DNA of 64,000 nt from Solimonas fluminis (lineage in GTDB: Bacteria > Pseudomonadota > Gammaproteobacteria > Nevskiales > Nevskiaceae): the NCBI RefSeq assembly GCF_002930645.1, contig NZ_PSNW01000006.1:62001-126000 (forward strand). The letters are read 5' to 3'. A program made the translations under genes and the position numbers. Below the pieces are notes generated by a model. The model saw only the letters and a list, made by a program, of their open reading frames with translations, did not search any database and was not told where the DNA came from. This document shows positions 17,554 through 25,366 of this stretch, piece by piece; position 1 is the stretch's first letter; every line of letters starts with the position of its first letter.

Positions 17554-17972
17554 GCGGCGGGCTCGATCGCGTCGACAGCTTCCAGCCACTGCATGGCTTC
17601 CTGCGGGTCCTTGAAGTAGCGGGCGGTGATGCCCTGTGCGCGGTAGTCGTCCACCGCGCGCTGCATGGTCCACTGCCCGAGCTCTTCCTCCGGCGCCACG
17701 ATGGCCCAGTACTTCCACCCGGCATCGCGGGTCCTCGGAAACCAGGAATTGCGGGCCCAGTCATGCAGGGTCTGCGCCAGCACCGGGTTCTTGCGGTCGT
17801 CGGAGAGCCACTTGCAGGCGCCGTTCTGCTTCATGGCCTGCATGCCGGCTTCCAGGAAATCACGGAACACGGACTCGATGATGAACTTGTGCATCTGGTG
17901 ATGCACGATCTTGCTGTCCGTGTGGAACCACAGCGTGACGTAGGGGTTGTCGATCAGCACCTGGGTCGCCAT
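17550..17972 (-). CDS. Hypothetical protein, possible STAS/SpoIIAA-like domain
   Basis: This 140-residue soluble protein starts with alternating strands and helices (VLIDNPYVTLWFHTDSKIVHHQM). It has a tryptophan-rich middle and ends in a helix (DPQEAMQWLEAVDAIE). The strand-helix pattern and the closing FKDPQEAMQWL segment resemble SpoIIAA-like/STAS-fold proteins that occur singly in many proteobacteria, but the match is weak. It overlaps the epimerase gene by 4 bp and must be translated with it. I cannot assign a function. Confidence 0.55.
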   Translation of the reverse strand: MATQVLIDNPYVTLWFHTDSKIVHHQMHKFIIESVFRDFLEAGMQAMKQNGACKWLSDDRKNPVLAQTLHDWARNSWFPRTRDAGWKYWAIVAPEEELGQWTMQRAVDDYRAQGITARYFKDPQEAMQWLEAVDAIEPAA

Positions 17973-18109
17973 GTCGCGCTTCCTGGGACGGGTTTGCGGT
18001 GGACCCGCGCAGCCTAACCCGGCGCGGCTCGCAGCGGAATATCCCGCGCGCGGCCCGTGCGGTCTATCATTCGCCCGATGCGGCAGCGGCCGCGACCCGG
18101 AGCCTGCGG

Positions 18110-18559
18110 ATGACCCTGTCGACGATCGATCTGTGCACTCAGGAAGCCACGCTGCAGCGCACCTGGCAGCCCAAGGCGCCGAAGACGCCGATCTACGCCA
18201 ACTACACGCCCTGGCCGGTGGCGATCACCCTGGCCGCCGGCACGGCCGGCTCGCTGGGTGAGGGCGGCCCGGTGCCGGAGCAGCGCTGGATCGCGATCTA
18301 CGACACCGCAACTGGACGGGAAGTCAGCAACCACGGCGCCGGCGCCAATGTGTTTTCCACCGTGCTGCAGCCGGGACAGGAACTCAAGGCCGCGGCCGAG
18401 CAGGAGATGGTCTACCGGCTGCTGGCGATCAAGGCGCTGATCGACGATTCCACCGCGCTGCCGCGTCCGGAAAAGATGCACCTGCCCAAGCGGCTGGCGC
18501 GCGAGCTGATCGCCAAGGGCAAGCAGCAGCTGCGCCGCGCCGAGGACGCGGAGGACTAG
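18110..18559 (+). CDS. Hypothetical protein (149 aa)
   Basis: This predicted soluble protein starts at MTLSTIDLCTQEATL. It has no signal peptide or membrane helix. Visible pieces are IYANYTPWPVAITLAAGTAG, a WIAIYDTATGREVSNHG strand segment and a basic C-terminal helix (LAKRL-type, ending QLRRAEDAED). I do not recognise the family. The reading frame continues upstream to an ATG at 17999, but CGGAGCC lies close to 18110, which also suits codon composition. It converges with ycgL, 15 bp away. Confidence 0.6.
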   Translation: MTLSTIDLCTQEATLQRTWQPKAPKTPIYANYTPWPVAITLAAGTAGSLGEGGPVPEQRWIAIYDTATGREVSNHGAGANVFSTVLQPGQELKAAAEQEMVYRLLAIKALIDDSTALPRPEKMHLPKRLARELIAKGKQQLRRAEDAED

Positions 18560-18574
18560 CGCGCGTCGAGAGGT

Positions 18575-18844
18575 CTAGTCGCCGAAATGCAGGTTGGCCT
18601 TGAGCAGGCCGTCCGGCGGCATCTGGATGTAGTAGCCCTGCGCCACCAGCTTCTCCAGTACCAGCGCCACGTCCACCCGCGCCAGCCGCCGCTCCGGCGT
18701 CAGGCTCAGGCGCATGGCCTCGGTCAGCTTGCCGGTCAGGCGCCGCAGCGCCTCGGGCAGCTGCTCGGGCGTCAGGTCGGCGCGCAGGTAGAGGTACATC
18801 TCGTCCTGGCGGCCGCAGCGGTAGATGGTGCAATCGGTGCTCAT
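18575..18844 (-). CDS. ycgL: YcgL family protein
   Basis: This 89-residue protein matches the YcgL family: CTIYRCGRQDEMYLYL at the start, the PEALRRLTGKLTEAM helix, a VDVALVLEKLVAQGYYIQMP core and the PPDGLLKANL tail. The family has a novel alpha/beta fold with unknown biochemical role and occurs mainly in Gammaproteobacteria, so it helps place the organism. It lies 28 bp downstream of the L,D-transpeptidase gene on the same strand and may be its operon partner. Confidence 0.88.
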   Translation of the reverse strand: MSTDCTIYRCGRQDEMYLYLRADLTPEQLPEALRRLTGKLTEAMRLSLTPERRLARVDVALVLEKLVAQGYYIQMPPDGLLKANLHFGD

Positions 18845-18872
18845 GGCGCGGAGTATGGCGGTGGATGCCGGC

Positions 18873-20477
18873 TCAGGGCCTTGGCCGCTCGGCCAGCGCG
18901 CGTACCAGGGCGGGGTCGCGGTCGTAGATGTCGGCCTTGAAGCCGACGCGGCCGCTTTCGGGTACGTCGATGGTCCAGTAGGCCAGCAGGATCGGCAGGG
19001 GCTTGCCCAGCTTCACGCTGCGGGTGATGGGTTCGGCCAGCGCCTTGTCCAGCCCAGCCTGGTCCCAGGCCGGGTCGTCGAGCAGCAGGCGCACCAGCTC
19101 CAGCACGTTCTCCACGCGGATGCAGCCGGAACTGAAGGCACGCTGGCTGGCACCGAACAGCTCCCGGTGCGGCGTGTCGTGCAGGTACACGGCGTAGGGG
19201 TTGGGGAAGCGGATCACGGCACGGCCCAGCGAATTGCCCTCGCCGGCATCCTGGCGCAGCGTGATGGCTCCCGGCTTGGCCCAGTTCACCTTCTTCGGAT
19301 CCAGCTCCTGCCCGGAGGAGTCGAACACGCGGATGCGGTTGCGCGCCAGGTAGCCCGGGTCTCGGCGGACCTTGGGCAGCACGTCCTCGCGCAGGATCGT
19401 CGGCGGCACGGTCCAGGTCGGGTTCAGCGTCAGGTAGGTGACCTCGGACTTGAAGATCGGCGTGCTGCGGAACGGCTTGCCCACCTGCACGCGGGAGGAC
19501 CACACCGATGCGCCCTTGCGGAACAGGTTGATCTGGAAACCGGCCACGTCCACCAGCACGAAGTCGTCGTGCAGTTCGTGCAGCAGCCAGCGTCCGCGTT
19601 CGAGGTTGGCCCGGACCTGGTCGATGCGCCGGGCCACCGGCACGTTCAGCGCCGTGCGGGTGCCGGGGCCGATGGCGCCGTCGGCGTCCAGGTACTGCTC
19701 CTGCTGGAAGCGTTTCACCGCGGCCTCCAGCGTGGCGTCGTACAGGGTGGCGCCGTTGTCCTCCGCGGCCGCGATGTCGCCGGTGGCGGCCAGCCGCTTG
19801 CGCAGCAGCACCACGCGAGGATCGTCCATGCCGGGCTTGAGCGTGGCCCCCGCCGGGATCGCGACCCAGCCGCCGGCGGCTTCCACCGCGCGCAGCCGCG
19901 CCAGCGCCGCGCGCAGCCGCGCATAGGCCGGGTGGGCCGGCCGGGCGCCATCGAACACGCCGGCGATGTTGCCGCTGCGCACCGCGTCCACCATGTAGCC
20001 CAGGGCCTCGTCCGGGGTCATGGTGCGCGCGGCGAAGTTCCACTGCGCGTCGAGGCTGGCGGGGTTCACCTTGCCGCGGAACAGGTGCGCCAGGGCCAGC
20101 AGGTAGGAGCGGGTGGTGGCCAGGTCGTAGGCCGCGATGCTCGGCGGATCGGCCGAGGCCGGACCCTTCTCGACCGCTTCCGGCGCATAGTCGCGTGGAT
20201 CCAGGCCGTCGCCGGCGACGCCGCGCAGCGCGCCGATCAGCGCTTCCTGCCTGGCGCGGTCATTCCAGGCCGGCGCGAAGTCGCGGCGCTCGTAGAAGCG
20301 CGCGATGCCCTCGCTCAGGGAGACGCCCTCCAGCTTCGGGCCGGAGGGACCGGCGTCGCGCAACTGCTCGACGCGCTCCCGGATCGCCTCGTCCAGGCCC
20401 TGGGCCTGGGCGGGCAGGATGCAGGAGCCGGCCAGCAGCAGGGCCGCGAGGCCGCGGCGGAGTATGGATGTGCTCAT
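18873..20477 (-). CDS. YcbB/LdtD-type L,D-transpeptidase
   Basis: This 534-residue periplasmic enzyme has a signal peptide (cleavage after AQA, about residue 25), a helical N-terminal region and a peptidoglycan-binding domain (QEQYLDADGAIGPGTRTALN). The C-terminal YkuD domain has its catalytic block with His433 (HDTPH) and Cys452 in AFSSGCIRVEN. LdtD-type enzymes make 3-3 cross-links between meso-diaminopimelate residues and confer beta-lactam tolerance. Size and domain order match YcbB. It is divergent from another L,D-transpeptidase gene, with 85 bp between the starts. Confidence 0.92.
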   Translation of the reverse strand: MSTSILRRGLAALLLAGSCILPAQAQGLDEAIRERVEQLRDAGPSGPKLEGVSLSEGIARFYERRDFAPAWNDRARQEALIGALRGVAGDGLDPRDYAPEAVEKGPASADPPSIAAYDLATTRSYLLALAHLFRGKVNPASLDAQWNFAARTMTPDEALGYMVDAVRSGNIAGVFDGARPAHPAYARLRAALARLRAVEAAGGWVAIPAGATLKPGMDDPRVVLLRKRLAATGDIAAAEDNGATLYDATLEAAVKRFQQEQYLDADGAIGPGTRTALNVPVARRIDQVRANLERGRWLLHELHDDFVLVDVAGFQINLFRKGASVWSSRVQVGKPFRSTPIFKSEVTYLTLNPTWTVPPTILREDVLPKVRRDPGYLARNRIRVFDSSGQELDPKKVNWAKPGAITLRQDAGEGNSLGRAVIRFPNPYAVYLHDTPHRELFGASQRAFSSGCIRVENVLELVRLLLDDPAWDQAGLDKALAEPITRSVKLGKPLPILLAYWTIDVPESGRVGFKADIYDRDPALVRALAERPRP

Positions 20478-20562
20478 GACGCTCCCTGTCAGTCGTGCGG
20501 GTTCGGATGCCCGCTGGTCGGGGCGATTTTGCCCTGTCCGCCGGCCCGGCTACCATGGCGCC

Positions 20563-21306
20563 ATGTCGTATGCCCTTGTCAGGCGGCGTCTGATGGCCGC
20601 CCTTGCCCTGCTGGCGGCCGGAACCGCCGCCGCCGCGCCACCGGCCGAGGCCCTGCGCCGCGTCGCGCCGGATCTCAACCCGGTGGCGCTGAAGGCGGCG
20701 CTGTCCGCCCTGGCCTGTGCCGAAGCGGCCGGCATGGCGCCGGCCCGGCACCTCGGGGTGATCGACTACTCCCTGCCATCGACGCAGCGGCGCCTCTGGG
20801 TATTCGACCTGCAGCGGCGCAAGCTGCTGTTCCGCGAGCTGGTGGCGCACGGGAAGAACTCGGGCGAGAACCTCGCCACGCGCTTCTCCAACGATCCCGA
20901 AAGCCTCACCTCCAGCCTCGGCCCGTTCCGCACGCTGGAGGCCTATGACGGGCGCAACGGTTATTCCCTGCGCATGGCCGGCCTGGAACCCGGGATCAAC
21001 GACCGTGCCTATGCGCGCGCCCTGGTGATCCACGGCGCGCAGTACGTGGACGCCAGGCAGGCCGGCAAGCAGGGACGGCTCGGACGCAGCTGGGGTTGCC
21101 CGGCCGTGCGGCCGGCGGTGGCGCAGAAGCTGATCGACACGCTCAAGGACGGCCAGTTCCTCTTCGCCTGGTACCCGGACCCGCACTGGGCCGGTGCCAG
21201 CGGCTATGCGCAGTGTCCCCTGGTGTCCGGCCACGAGCCGCCCGATGCCGCCGGGGCCGCGCTGGCTTCCAACGAGCCGCCGCTGCGGTCCGGAGCGCTG
21301 CCCTAG
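20563..21306 (+). CDS. Murein L,D-transpeptidase catalytic domain family protein (PF13645 type)
   Basis: This 247-residue protein has a signal peptide (ALLAAGTAAAA, cleaved near residue 25) and a single catalytic domain. Likely active-site residues are His157 in LVIHGAQYV and Cys179 in GRSWGCPAV; both positions fit this YkuD-related family. It should act on peptidoglycan stem peptides in the periplasm, but activity of this family is mostly inferred. The start at 20563 is the first ATG giving a full signal peptide. It converges with the cupin gene, overlapping it by 4 bp. Confidence 0.87.
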   Translation: MSYALVRRRLMAALALLAAGTAAAAPPAEALRRVAPDLNPVALKAALSALACAEAAGMAPARHLGVIDYSLPSTQRRLWVFDLQRRKLLFRELVAHGKNSGENLATRFSNDPESLTSSLGPFRTLEAYDGRNGYSLRMAGLEPGINDRAYARALVIHGAQYVDARQAGKQGRLGRSWGCPAVRPAVAQKLIDTLKDGQFLFAWYPDPHWAGASGYAQCPLVSGHEPPDAAGAALASNEPPLRSGALP

Positions 21307-21689
21307 GTCCGGCCGGCCATCGCCTCGTCGATGTCCTCGTAGGCGTCCCAGCGGAAGCGCGGCGTGCACAGCGCCAGGAACACCAGGTCTGCCGAGCCGG
21401 TATTGGTGATGCGCTGCGGCTGGTCCGGGGCGATGCGCAGCACGTCGCCCGGCAGCAGGTCCTGCGGCGGCAGGCCGCCGACCTCGGCGCGGCCGCGCCC
21501 TTCCAGGATCACGTAGCGCTCCGCAATCCCGTGCAGGCGGTGCCAGCGCGTGGTGATCCCCGGGGCGACGCGCGCGCGAGCCACCGACAGCTCCGGGTCG
21601 TCCGCCGTGTTGGACAGTTCGGCGATGTCGCAACGCTCCGCGGTGGGCTGCTCGGCTGCCGCGCTGCCCCTGCTGGTTCCTTCCTTCAT
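21303..21689 (-). CDS. Cupin-domain protein
   Basis: This 128-residue protein has a single conserved-barrel domain: ARVAPGITTRWHRLHGIAERYVILEGRGRAEVG is cupin motif 1, with His residues and Glu for metal binding, and LPGDVLRIAPDQPQRITN is motif 2. It may bind a metal and a small ligand; no specific activity can be given. Its ATG overlaps the TGA of the 57-residue gene by 4 bp, and that gene overlaps the membrane-protein gene in the same way. All three are therefore translationally coupled. Confidence 0.85.
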   Translation of the reverse strand: MKEGTSRGSAAAEQPTAERCDIAELSNTADDPELSVARARVAPGITTRWHRLHGIAERYVILEGRGRAEVGGLPPQDLLPGDVLRIAPDQPQRITNTGSADLVFLALCTPRFRWDAYEDIDEAMAGRT

Positions 21690-21859
21690 CGTGTCTTGCC
21701 GGCCTTGCCCTGACGGGCAGCCCACATGTTGTCGACGAGGTTGGGATAGCGGCGTCCGGCACGTTCGGCGCGGGCCTTGGCAGCCGCCTTCTGCTCCGGC
21801 GTCAACGACTGGCCCTTGCCCGGCGGCTTGCCCCGCTTCCAGGGTGGCAGTTCCTTCAT
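21686..21859 (-). CDS. Small basic hypothetical protein (57 aa)
   Basis: I read this frame directly on the minus strand. It runs from an ATG at 21859 (MKELPPWKRGKPPGKG) to a TGA at 21686 (GKAGKTR end). The protein is basic and soluble, with a KAAAKARAERAG helix followed by the motif RRYPNLVDNMWAA. I recall similar short proteins ending in YPNLVDNM in proteobacteria, but no function. It overlaps its upstream and downstream neighbours by exactly 4 bp (ATGA) each, which strongly supports that it is a real gene. Confidence 0.75.
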   Translation of the reverse strand: MKELPPWKRGKPPGKGQSLTPEQKAAAKARAERAGRRYPNLVDNMWAARQGKAGKTR

Positions 21860-22266
21860 GCGTCGGGCCTGGCATAGGCGGCGCGCAACTGGCTCAGGGT
21901 GCCGGCGGTTTCGGTCAGCACGAACAGCCAGAGGATCGGCGGGCCGTCCAGCCCCAGGATCACCCAGGCCAGCACGGCCGCCACGTACAGGCGTGCCCAG
22001 CCGTCGATGACGCCCAGCAGGCCGACCGGGTGCAGCAGCCGCGCCAGTGCCCAGGTGCCCACCAGGGCGCCGGTCAGGCAGACGAACAGCAGGTGCATGG
22101 GCTGGTCCAGCGGCGGGGCGGCGGCATCGCCGCCGAGCAGGCCGTTGAGCCAGTAGATCATCGCCAGGAACTTCGGCGCCAGCGGCGGGATCGCCATCCA
22201 GGCGATGCCGGCATCGAGACCGGCCCAGAAGCGGACGGTGCGGGGCGGGATCGGGTGTGGGGTCAT
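21856..22266 (-). CDS. Small four-helix membrane protein, unknown
   Basis: This 136-residue protein has about four hydrophobic segments (near residues 12-40, 58-78, 84-104 and 108-122). It contains PPLAPKFLAMIYWLNGLLGG and LLGVIDGWARLYVAAVLAWVI. It resembles uncharacterised small inner-membrane proteins and I cannot name the family. It is the first gene of the three-gene unit with the 57-residue protein and the cupin. The start is the ATG at 22266. Confidence 0.65.
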   Translation of the reverse strand: MTPHPIPPRTVRFWAGLDAGIAWMAIPPLAPKFLAMIYWLNGLLGGDAAAPPLDQPMHLLFVCLTGALVGTWALARLLHPVGLLGVIDGWARLYVAAVLAWVILGLDGPPILWLFVLTETAGTLSQLRAAYARPDA

Positions 22267-22357
22267 GGGGGCTCCGGCGGGCGTTGCGCCAGCCTAACCC
22301 GGAGCCCTTGGCGCCCGGAAGGCAGGGGCGCCCCCGGGGCGCCCCTGCACGCGGCCG

Positions 22358-22957
22358 TCAGTGCTTCAGCATCTGATCGCGGCTGTGCTCGGCTCGCGAG
22401 GCGCCGATGGCGGTCTTGACCTGCTTCTTCTCCTCGGGCGGAGGCAGCACGGCCTTCATGCCCAGCGAGGCGATCCACAGTTCGCGGCACCAGCCGCGCG
22501 TGTGATAGAGATGCTCGTCCTCCTGGTCCTCGACTTCTTCGGCGGCGCTCTGGAGGATCTTGGCTTCGGCGCCCCGGAGCTTGTCGGCGCAGCGCCCCAG
22601 CAATTCCCAGTTCAGGTGGTCCTTGGTCTCGGCCAGCACCACGCATTCGCAGGCCACCAGTTCCGCTGCCTCGGGCTGGCCGGCCTGCAGGGCGGCCTGC
22701 ATCGCGGCGACCAGCGACTGGCCGAGATCGTGGACGATGCGGCGGCCAGGGGAATCCTCCTCGATGTCCAGGCCCAGGGATTCGAACACGCCGGTCAGTA
22801 CCTCCACGTGGCGGCGCGTCTCTCCGAGGTATTTCTGCCACTCTTCCTTCAAGTCTTCGTTGACGGCGCACTCCACCGCGGTGGTGTAGACCTCCACGCC
22901 GCCGCGCTCGTGTTCCAGTGCCTGGATCAGCAGTTCCTTCAGCTGTGCCTTGTTCAT
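22358..22957 (-). CDS. Ferritin-like four-helix protein
   Basis: This 199-residue protein starts at MNKAQLKELL with CTTGGAGG upstream. Four long helices carry Glu/His pairs typical of ferritin-like di-iron carriers: LEHERGGVEVY (helix 1), GETRRHVEVL (helix 2), ETKDHLNWELL (helix 3) and EDQEDEHLYHTRGW (helix 4). It may bind iron and take part in storage or oxidative-stress defence; enzymatic activity is unproven. It stands alone, with gaps on both sides. Its 3' side carries no obvious terminator. Confidence 0.78.
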   Translation of the reverse strand: MNKAQLKELLIQALEHERGGVEVYTTAVECAVNEDLKEEWQKYLGETRRHVEVLTGVFESLGLDIEEDSPGRRIVHDLGQSLVAAMQAALQAGQPEAAELVACECVVLAETKDHLNWELLGRCADKLRGAEAKILQSAAEEVEDQEDEHLYHTRGWCRELWIASLGMKAVLPPPEEKKQVKTAIGASRAEHSRDQMLKH

Positions 22958-23133
22958 GGTGCCTCCAAGTGAATGTGGGTCGACCAAGGGGTAGCCGCCA
23001 GCGCGGCCGCAAGCGCCAGCGCAAGGAGCGGGCCGGGGGCAAAACCTCGTGGAATCAAGGGGGAATGCCGGGGCACGGCTGCGGATTGCAGGGGCAGCAG
23101 GACGCCGCCGCGCGTTTTGCAGGCCGGAACGAA

Positions 23134-23159
23134 AAAAGCGCCGGCAGGCCGGCGCTTTT
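23134..23159 (-). terminator. Intrinsic terminator of the glycine-zipper gene
   Basis: The perfect stem AAAAGCGCCGGC / GCCGGCGCTTTT lies 19 bp past the stop of the 23178-23483 gene and is followed on the minus strand by a run of six T in all. This is a clear rho-independent terminator. The region from 22957 to 23134 holds nothing else that I can recognise. Confidence 0.85.
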
Positions 23160-23177
23160 CGGAACGCTGCAAGACGG

Positions 23178-23483
23178 TCAGTCGTCGTGCTTGTGGTGCT
23201 TCTTGTGCTTGCGGTGGCCGCGGTGCTTGCCGTTGTCGCCGTGATAGTGCTCGTGCACCACGACTTTCCTGGCCGGCTCGGACTGCGAGCCGATCGCCGC
23301 GCCCGCCGCGCCGCCGATGGCGCCGCCGATGATGGCGCCGTCTCGGCCGCCGATGCTGTCGCCGACCGCGGCGCCGGCACCGCCGCCGATGGCTCCGCCG
23401 AGGATCGCCCCGGTGTCGGCGGCCAGGCTGGCCGTGGACGCCAGGCCCAGACCGGCCAGCATGGCAATGACTTTCAGACGCAT
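23178..23483 (-). CDS. Glycine-zipper envelope protein with His/Lys-rich tail
   Basis: This 101-residue protein has a signal peptide (LGLASTASLA, cleaved near residue 22). A glycine-zipper stretch follows, GAILGGAIGGGAGAAVGD and GAIIGGAIGGAAGAAIG, then a tail dense in His and Lys (KHRGHRKHKKHHKHDD). Glycine-zipper proteins insert in or pack against membranes. The tail could bind metal or polyanions. The start at 23483 has GGGAGGGGG upstream. The longer frame is not credible, since it skips the signal. Confidence 0.78.
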   Translation of the reverse strand: MRLKVIAMLAGLGLASTASLAADTGAILGGAIGGGAGAAVGDSIGGRDGAIIGGAIGGAAGAAIGSQSEPARKVVVHEHYHGDNGKHRGHRKHKKHHKHDD

Positions 23484-23558
23484 GTGAAAACCCCCTCCCT
23501 GGAGATTGATGGTATGCGGTGCGCATTCTGCCATTGCCGGCAGAACGGCGGCTGAACG

Positions 23559-24791
23559 TCAGGCCGCCAGGACTTCGTCCAGTGCCGTCAGCAGGCGCTC
23601 GATGTCCCGCGCCGAGTTGTAGTGCACGAAGGACAGGCGCAGCACGCCTTGCTGCGGATCCAGGCCCATCGCCTGCAGCAGGCGCAACGCGTAGAAATGC
23701 CCGGCCGCCGCCAGGATGCCGCGCTGCGCCAGCGCCGGGACCAGGGCGGCAGGCGATTGCCCCAGGGGCAGGACCGCCACCGTGGCGGCCCGCTGCGCCG
23801 CGTCGGCGGGGCCCAGGATGCGCAGGCCGCGCAGGCGGCCGAGCCCTTCGAGCAGGCGGGCCAGCAGCGGTTGCTCGGCCTGGTGCAGCAGGCTGCGCAC
23901 GCGCTGCGCACGGCCGCCTGCAGGGAGCCCCGGGTGATGATGGATGTCCAGCGCGTCGAAGTAGTCGGCGATGCCCTGCGCCGCCGCGACCTGCGCATGG
24001 TCGGGGCCGGCCGGGGTCAGGCGCTTGCGCGGCAGCGCAGCGTTGAAGAAGTGCCCCTGGTTGGCCAGCCGTTCCAGCAGGCCGCGTTCCAGCACCATCA
24101 GGCCCTGGTGCGGCCCGTAGGTCTTGTAGAGCGAGAACAGGTAGATGTCGGCGCCGAGCTGGCGCAGGTCCGGCAGGCCGTGCGGGGCGTAGGAGACGCC
24201 GTCCACCAGCGACAGCGCGCCGGCGGCGCGGACCTTCGCGGTGATCTGCGCCACCGGATTGATCTGGGCGACGATGTTGGAGCACTGCGGAAACACCACC
24301 AGGCGCGTGCGTTCGCCGAGCAGGGGGTCCAGCGCGGCAGGATCCAGTGCGCCGCTGGCGGGGTCGACCCGCCACTCGCGGACCACGACGCCCTCGGCCT
24401 CCAGGCGGCGCCAGACGCCGCTGTTGGCCTCGTGGTCCTGGTCGGTCACCACGATCTCGTCGCCCGGCCGCAGCAGGCCGCGGAAAGCCTGTGCCAGCAC
24501 GTAGCTGTTCTGGGACGTGGAGGGGCCGAAGTGCAGCTCCCCGGCGGTGACGCCGAGATACGCCGCCAGGCGCTCGTGCGAGGCATCCATCCAGGCGCCG
24601 GCCTCGGTGGAGGCAGGATAGGGATAGTAGGGCTGGACCTTCAGGCGCCGGTAGTACTCGCCCAGGCGGTCGATCACCTGGCGGCAGGCATGGGAGCCGC
24701 CGGCATTCTCGAAGAAGGCCTGGCCCTGCAGCGAGGGCTCGGCGAAGGCGGGAAACTGGGCGCGGACGAAATCGAGATCGAGCGGGGTCAT
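23559..24791 (-). CDS. Cysteine-desulfurase-like class V aminotransferase
   Basis: This 410-residue PLP enzyme has the active-site lysine in LFSLYKTYGPHQG (Lys223), His120 in DQDHEAN, Asp197 in SLVDGVS and the FGPSTSQNSY phosphate-binding region. Features fit the class V family and especially the cysteine-desulfurase-like subfamily with no SufE/IscU partner. I see no clear mobile-loop cysteine of the SufS type, so activity on cysteine is uncertain. It lies between an EF-hand gene and the glycine-zipper gene, all on the minus strand. Confidence 0.85.
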   Translation of the reverse strand: MTPLDLDFVRAQFPAFAEPSLQGQAFFENAGGSHACRQVIDRLGEYYRRLKVQPYYPYPASTEAGAWMDASHERLAAYLGVTAGELHFGPSTSQNSYVLAQAFRGLLRPGDEIVVTDQDHEANSGVWRRLEAEGVVVREWRVDPASGALDPAALDPLLGERTRLVVFPQCSNIVAQINPVAQITAKVRAAGALSLVDGVSYAPHGLPDLRQLGADIYLFSLYKTYGPHQGLMVLERGLLERLANQGHFFNAALPRKRLTPAGPDHAQVAAAQGIADYFDALDIHHHPGLPAGGRAQRVRSLLHQAEQPLLARLLEGLGRLRGLRILGPADAAQRAATVAVLPLGQSPAALVPALAQRGILAAAGHFYALRLLQAMGLDPQQGVLRLSFVHYNSARDIERLLTALDEVLAA

Positions 24792-24858
24792 CCGCCGATC
24801 TTACCCCTGCGCCGCCGACGGCGGGACGGAGCGGCGCCGGCTCCGTCCCGGCCGCGGA

Positions 24859-25164
24859 TCACTTGAAGAAGTACTCGTCGCGCGACAGCTTGCCGTCGCC
24901 ATTGGTGTCGCGGGTGGCCAGGCGCTTGGCCAGCTGCGAGCCCGGCTCCAGCTCGGAGCTGTCGAGGAATCCGTCGCCGTTCTTGTCGGGCGAGGGGCGT
25001 TCGGCGGCTCCCAGCACCTTGACGTCCTTGCCGTAGTCCGGCGTGCCGACGACATTGCTGCCGGGCGCCATCATGTCGGCGCCGGGCAGGGGGCGGTCGG
25101 CATGGGCGGAGGCGGTGACGGTGACCAGGGCCAGGGCGGCGAACAGGGTATTGCAGCGAAACAT
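24859..25164 (-). CDS. Secreted EF-hand protein
   Basis: This 101-residue protein has a signal peptide (ALALVTVTASAHA, cleaved near residue 23) and two canonical EF-hand loops: DKNGDGFLDSSEL (about residues 60-72) and DTNGDGKLSRDEY (about 85-97). The loops have Asp/Asn/Gly/Glu at the calcium-ligand positions. It is a small periplasmic calcium-binding protein with unknown partner. GGAGAA precedes the ATG at 25164. Divergent from the WG-repeat gene, with about 200 bp between them. Confidence 0.85.
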   Translation of the reverse strand: MFRCNTLFAALALVTVTASAHADRPLPGADMMAPGSNVVGTPDYGKDVKVLGAAERPSPDKNGDGFLDSSELEPGSQLAKRLATRDTNGDGKLSRDEYFFK

Positions 25165-25366
25165 GGTGATTCTCCGAGCGGATGTTGAAGACATGGCGAT
25201 GCCCGATGGGGGGACGCCGTTGTCCGCTGGGGTCAGGCTGGTGACGGAAGCGCGGCCACGCCCTTGGGGCCGATCCGTCCGTACATAGCCTAGCCGCAGC
25301 GGCGGACGGCGACAACGGCTTATGCTGGCGGCCTGTGGCGCTCGAGACGCCGAAGGGGGAGTGACG

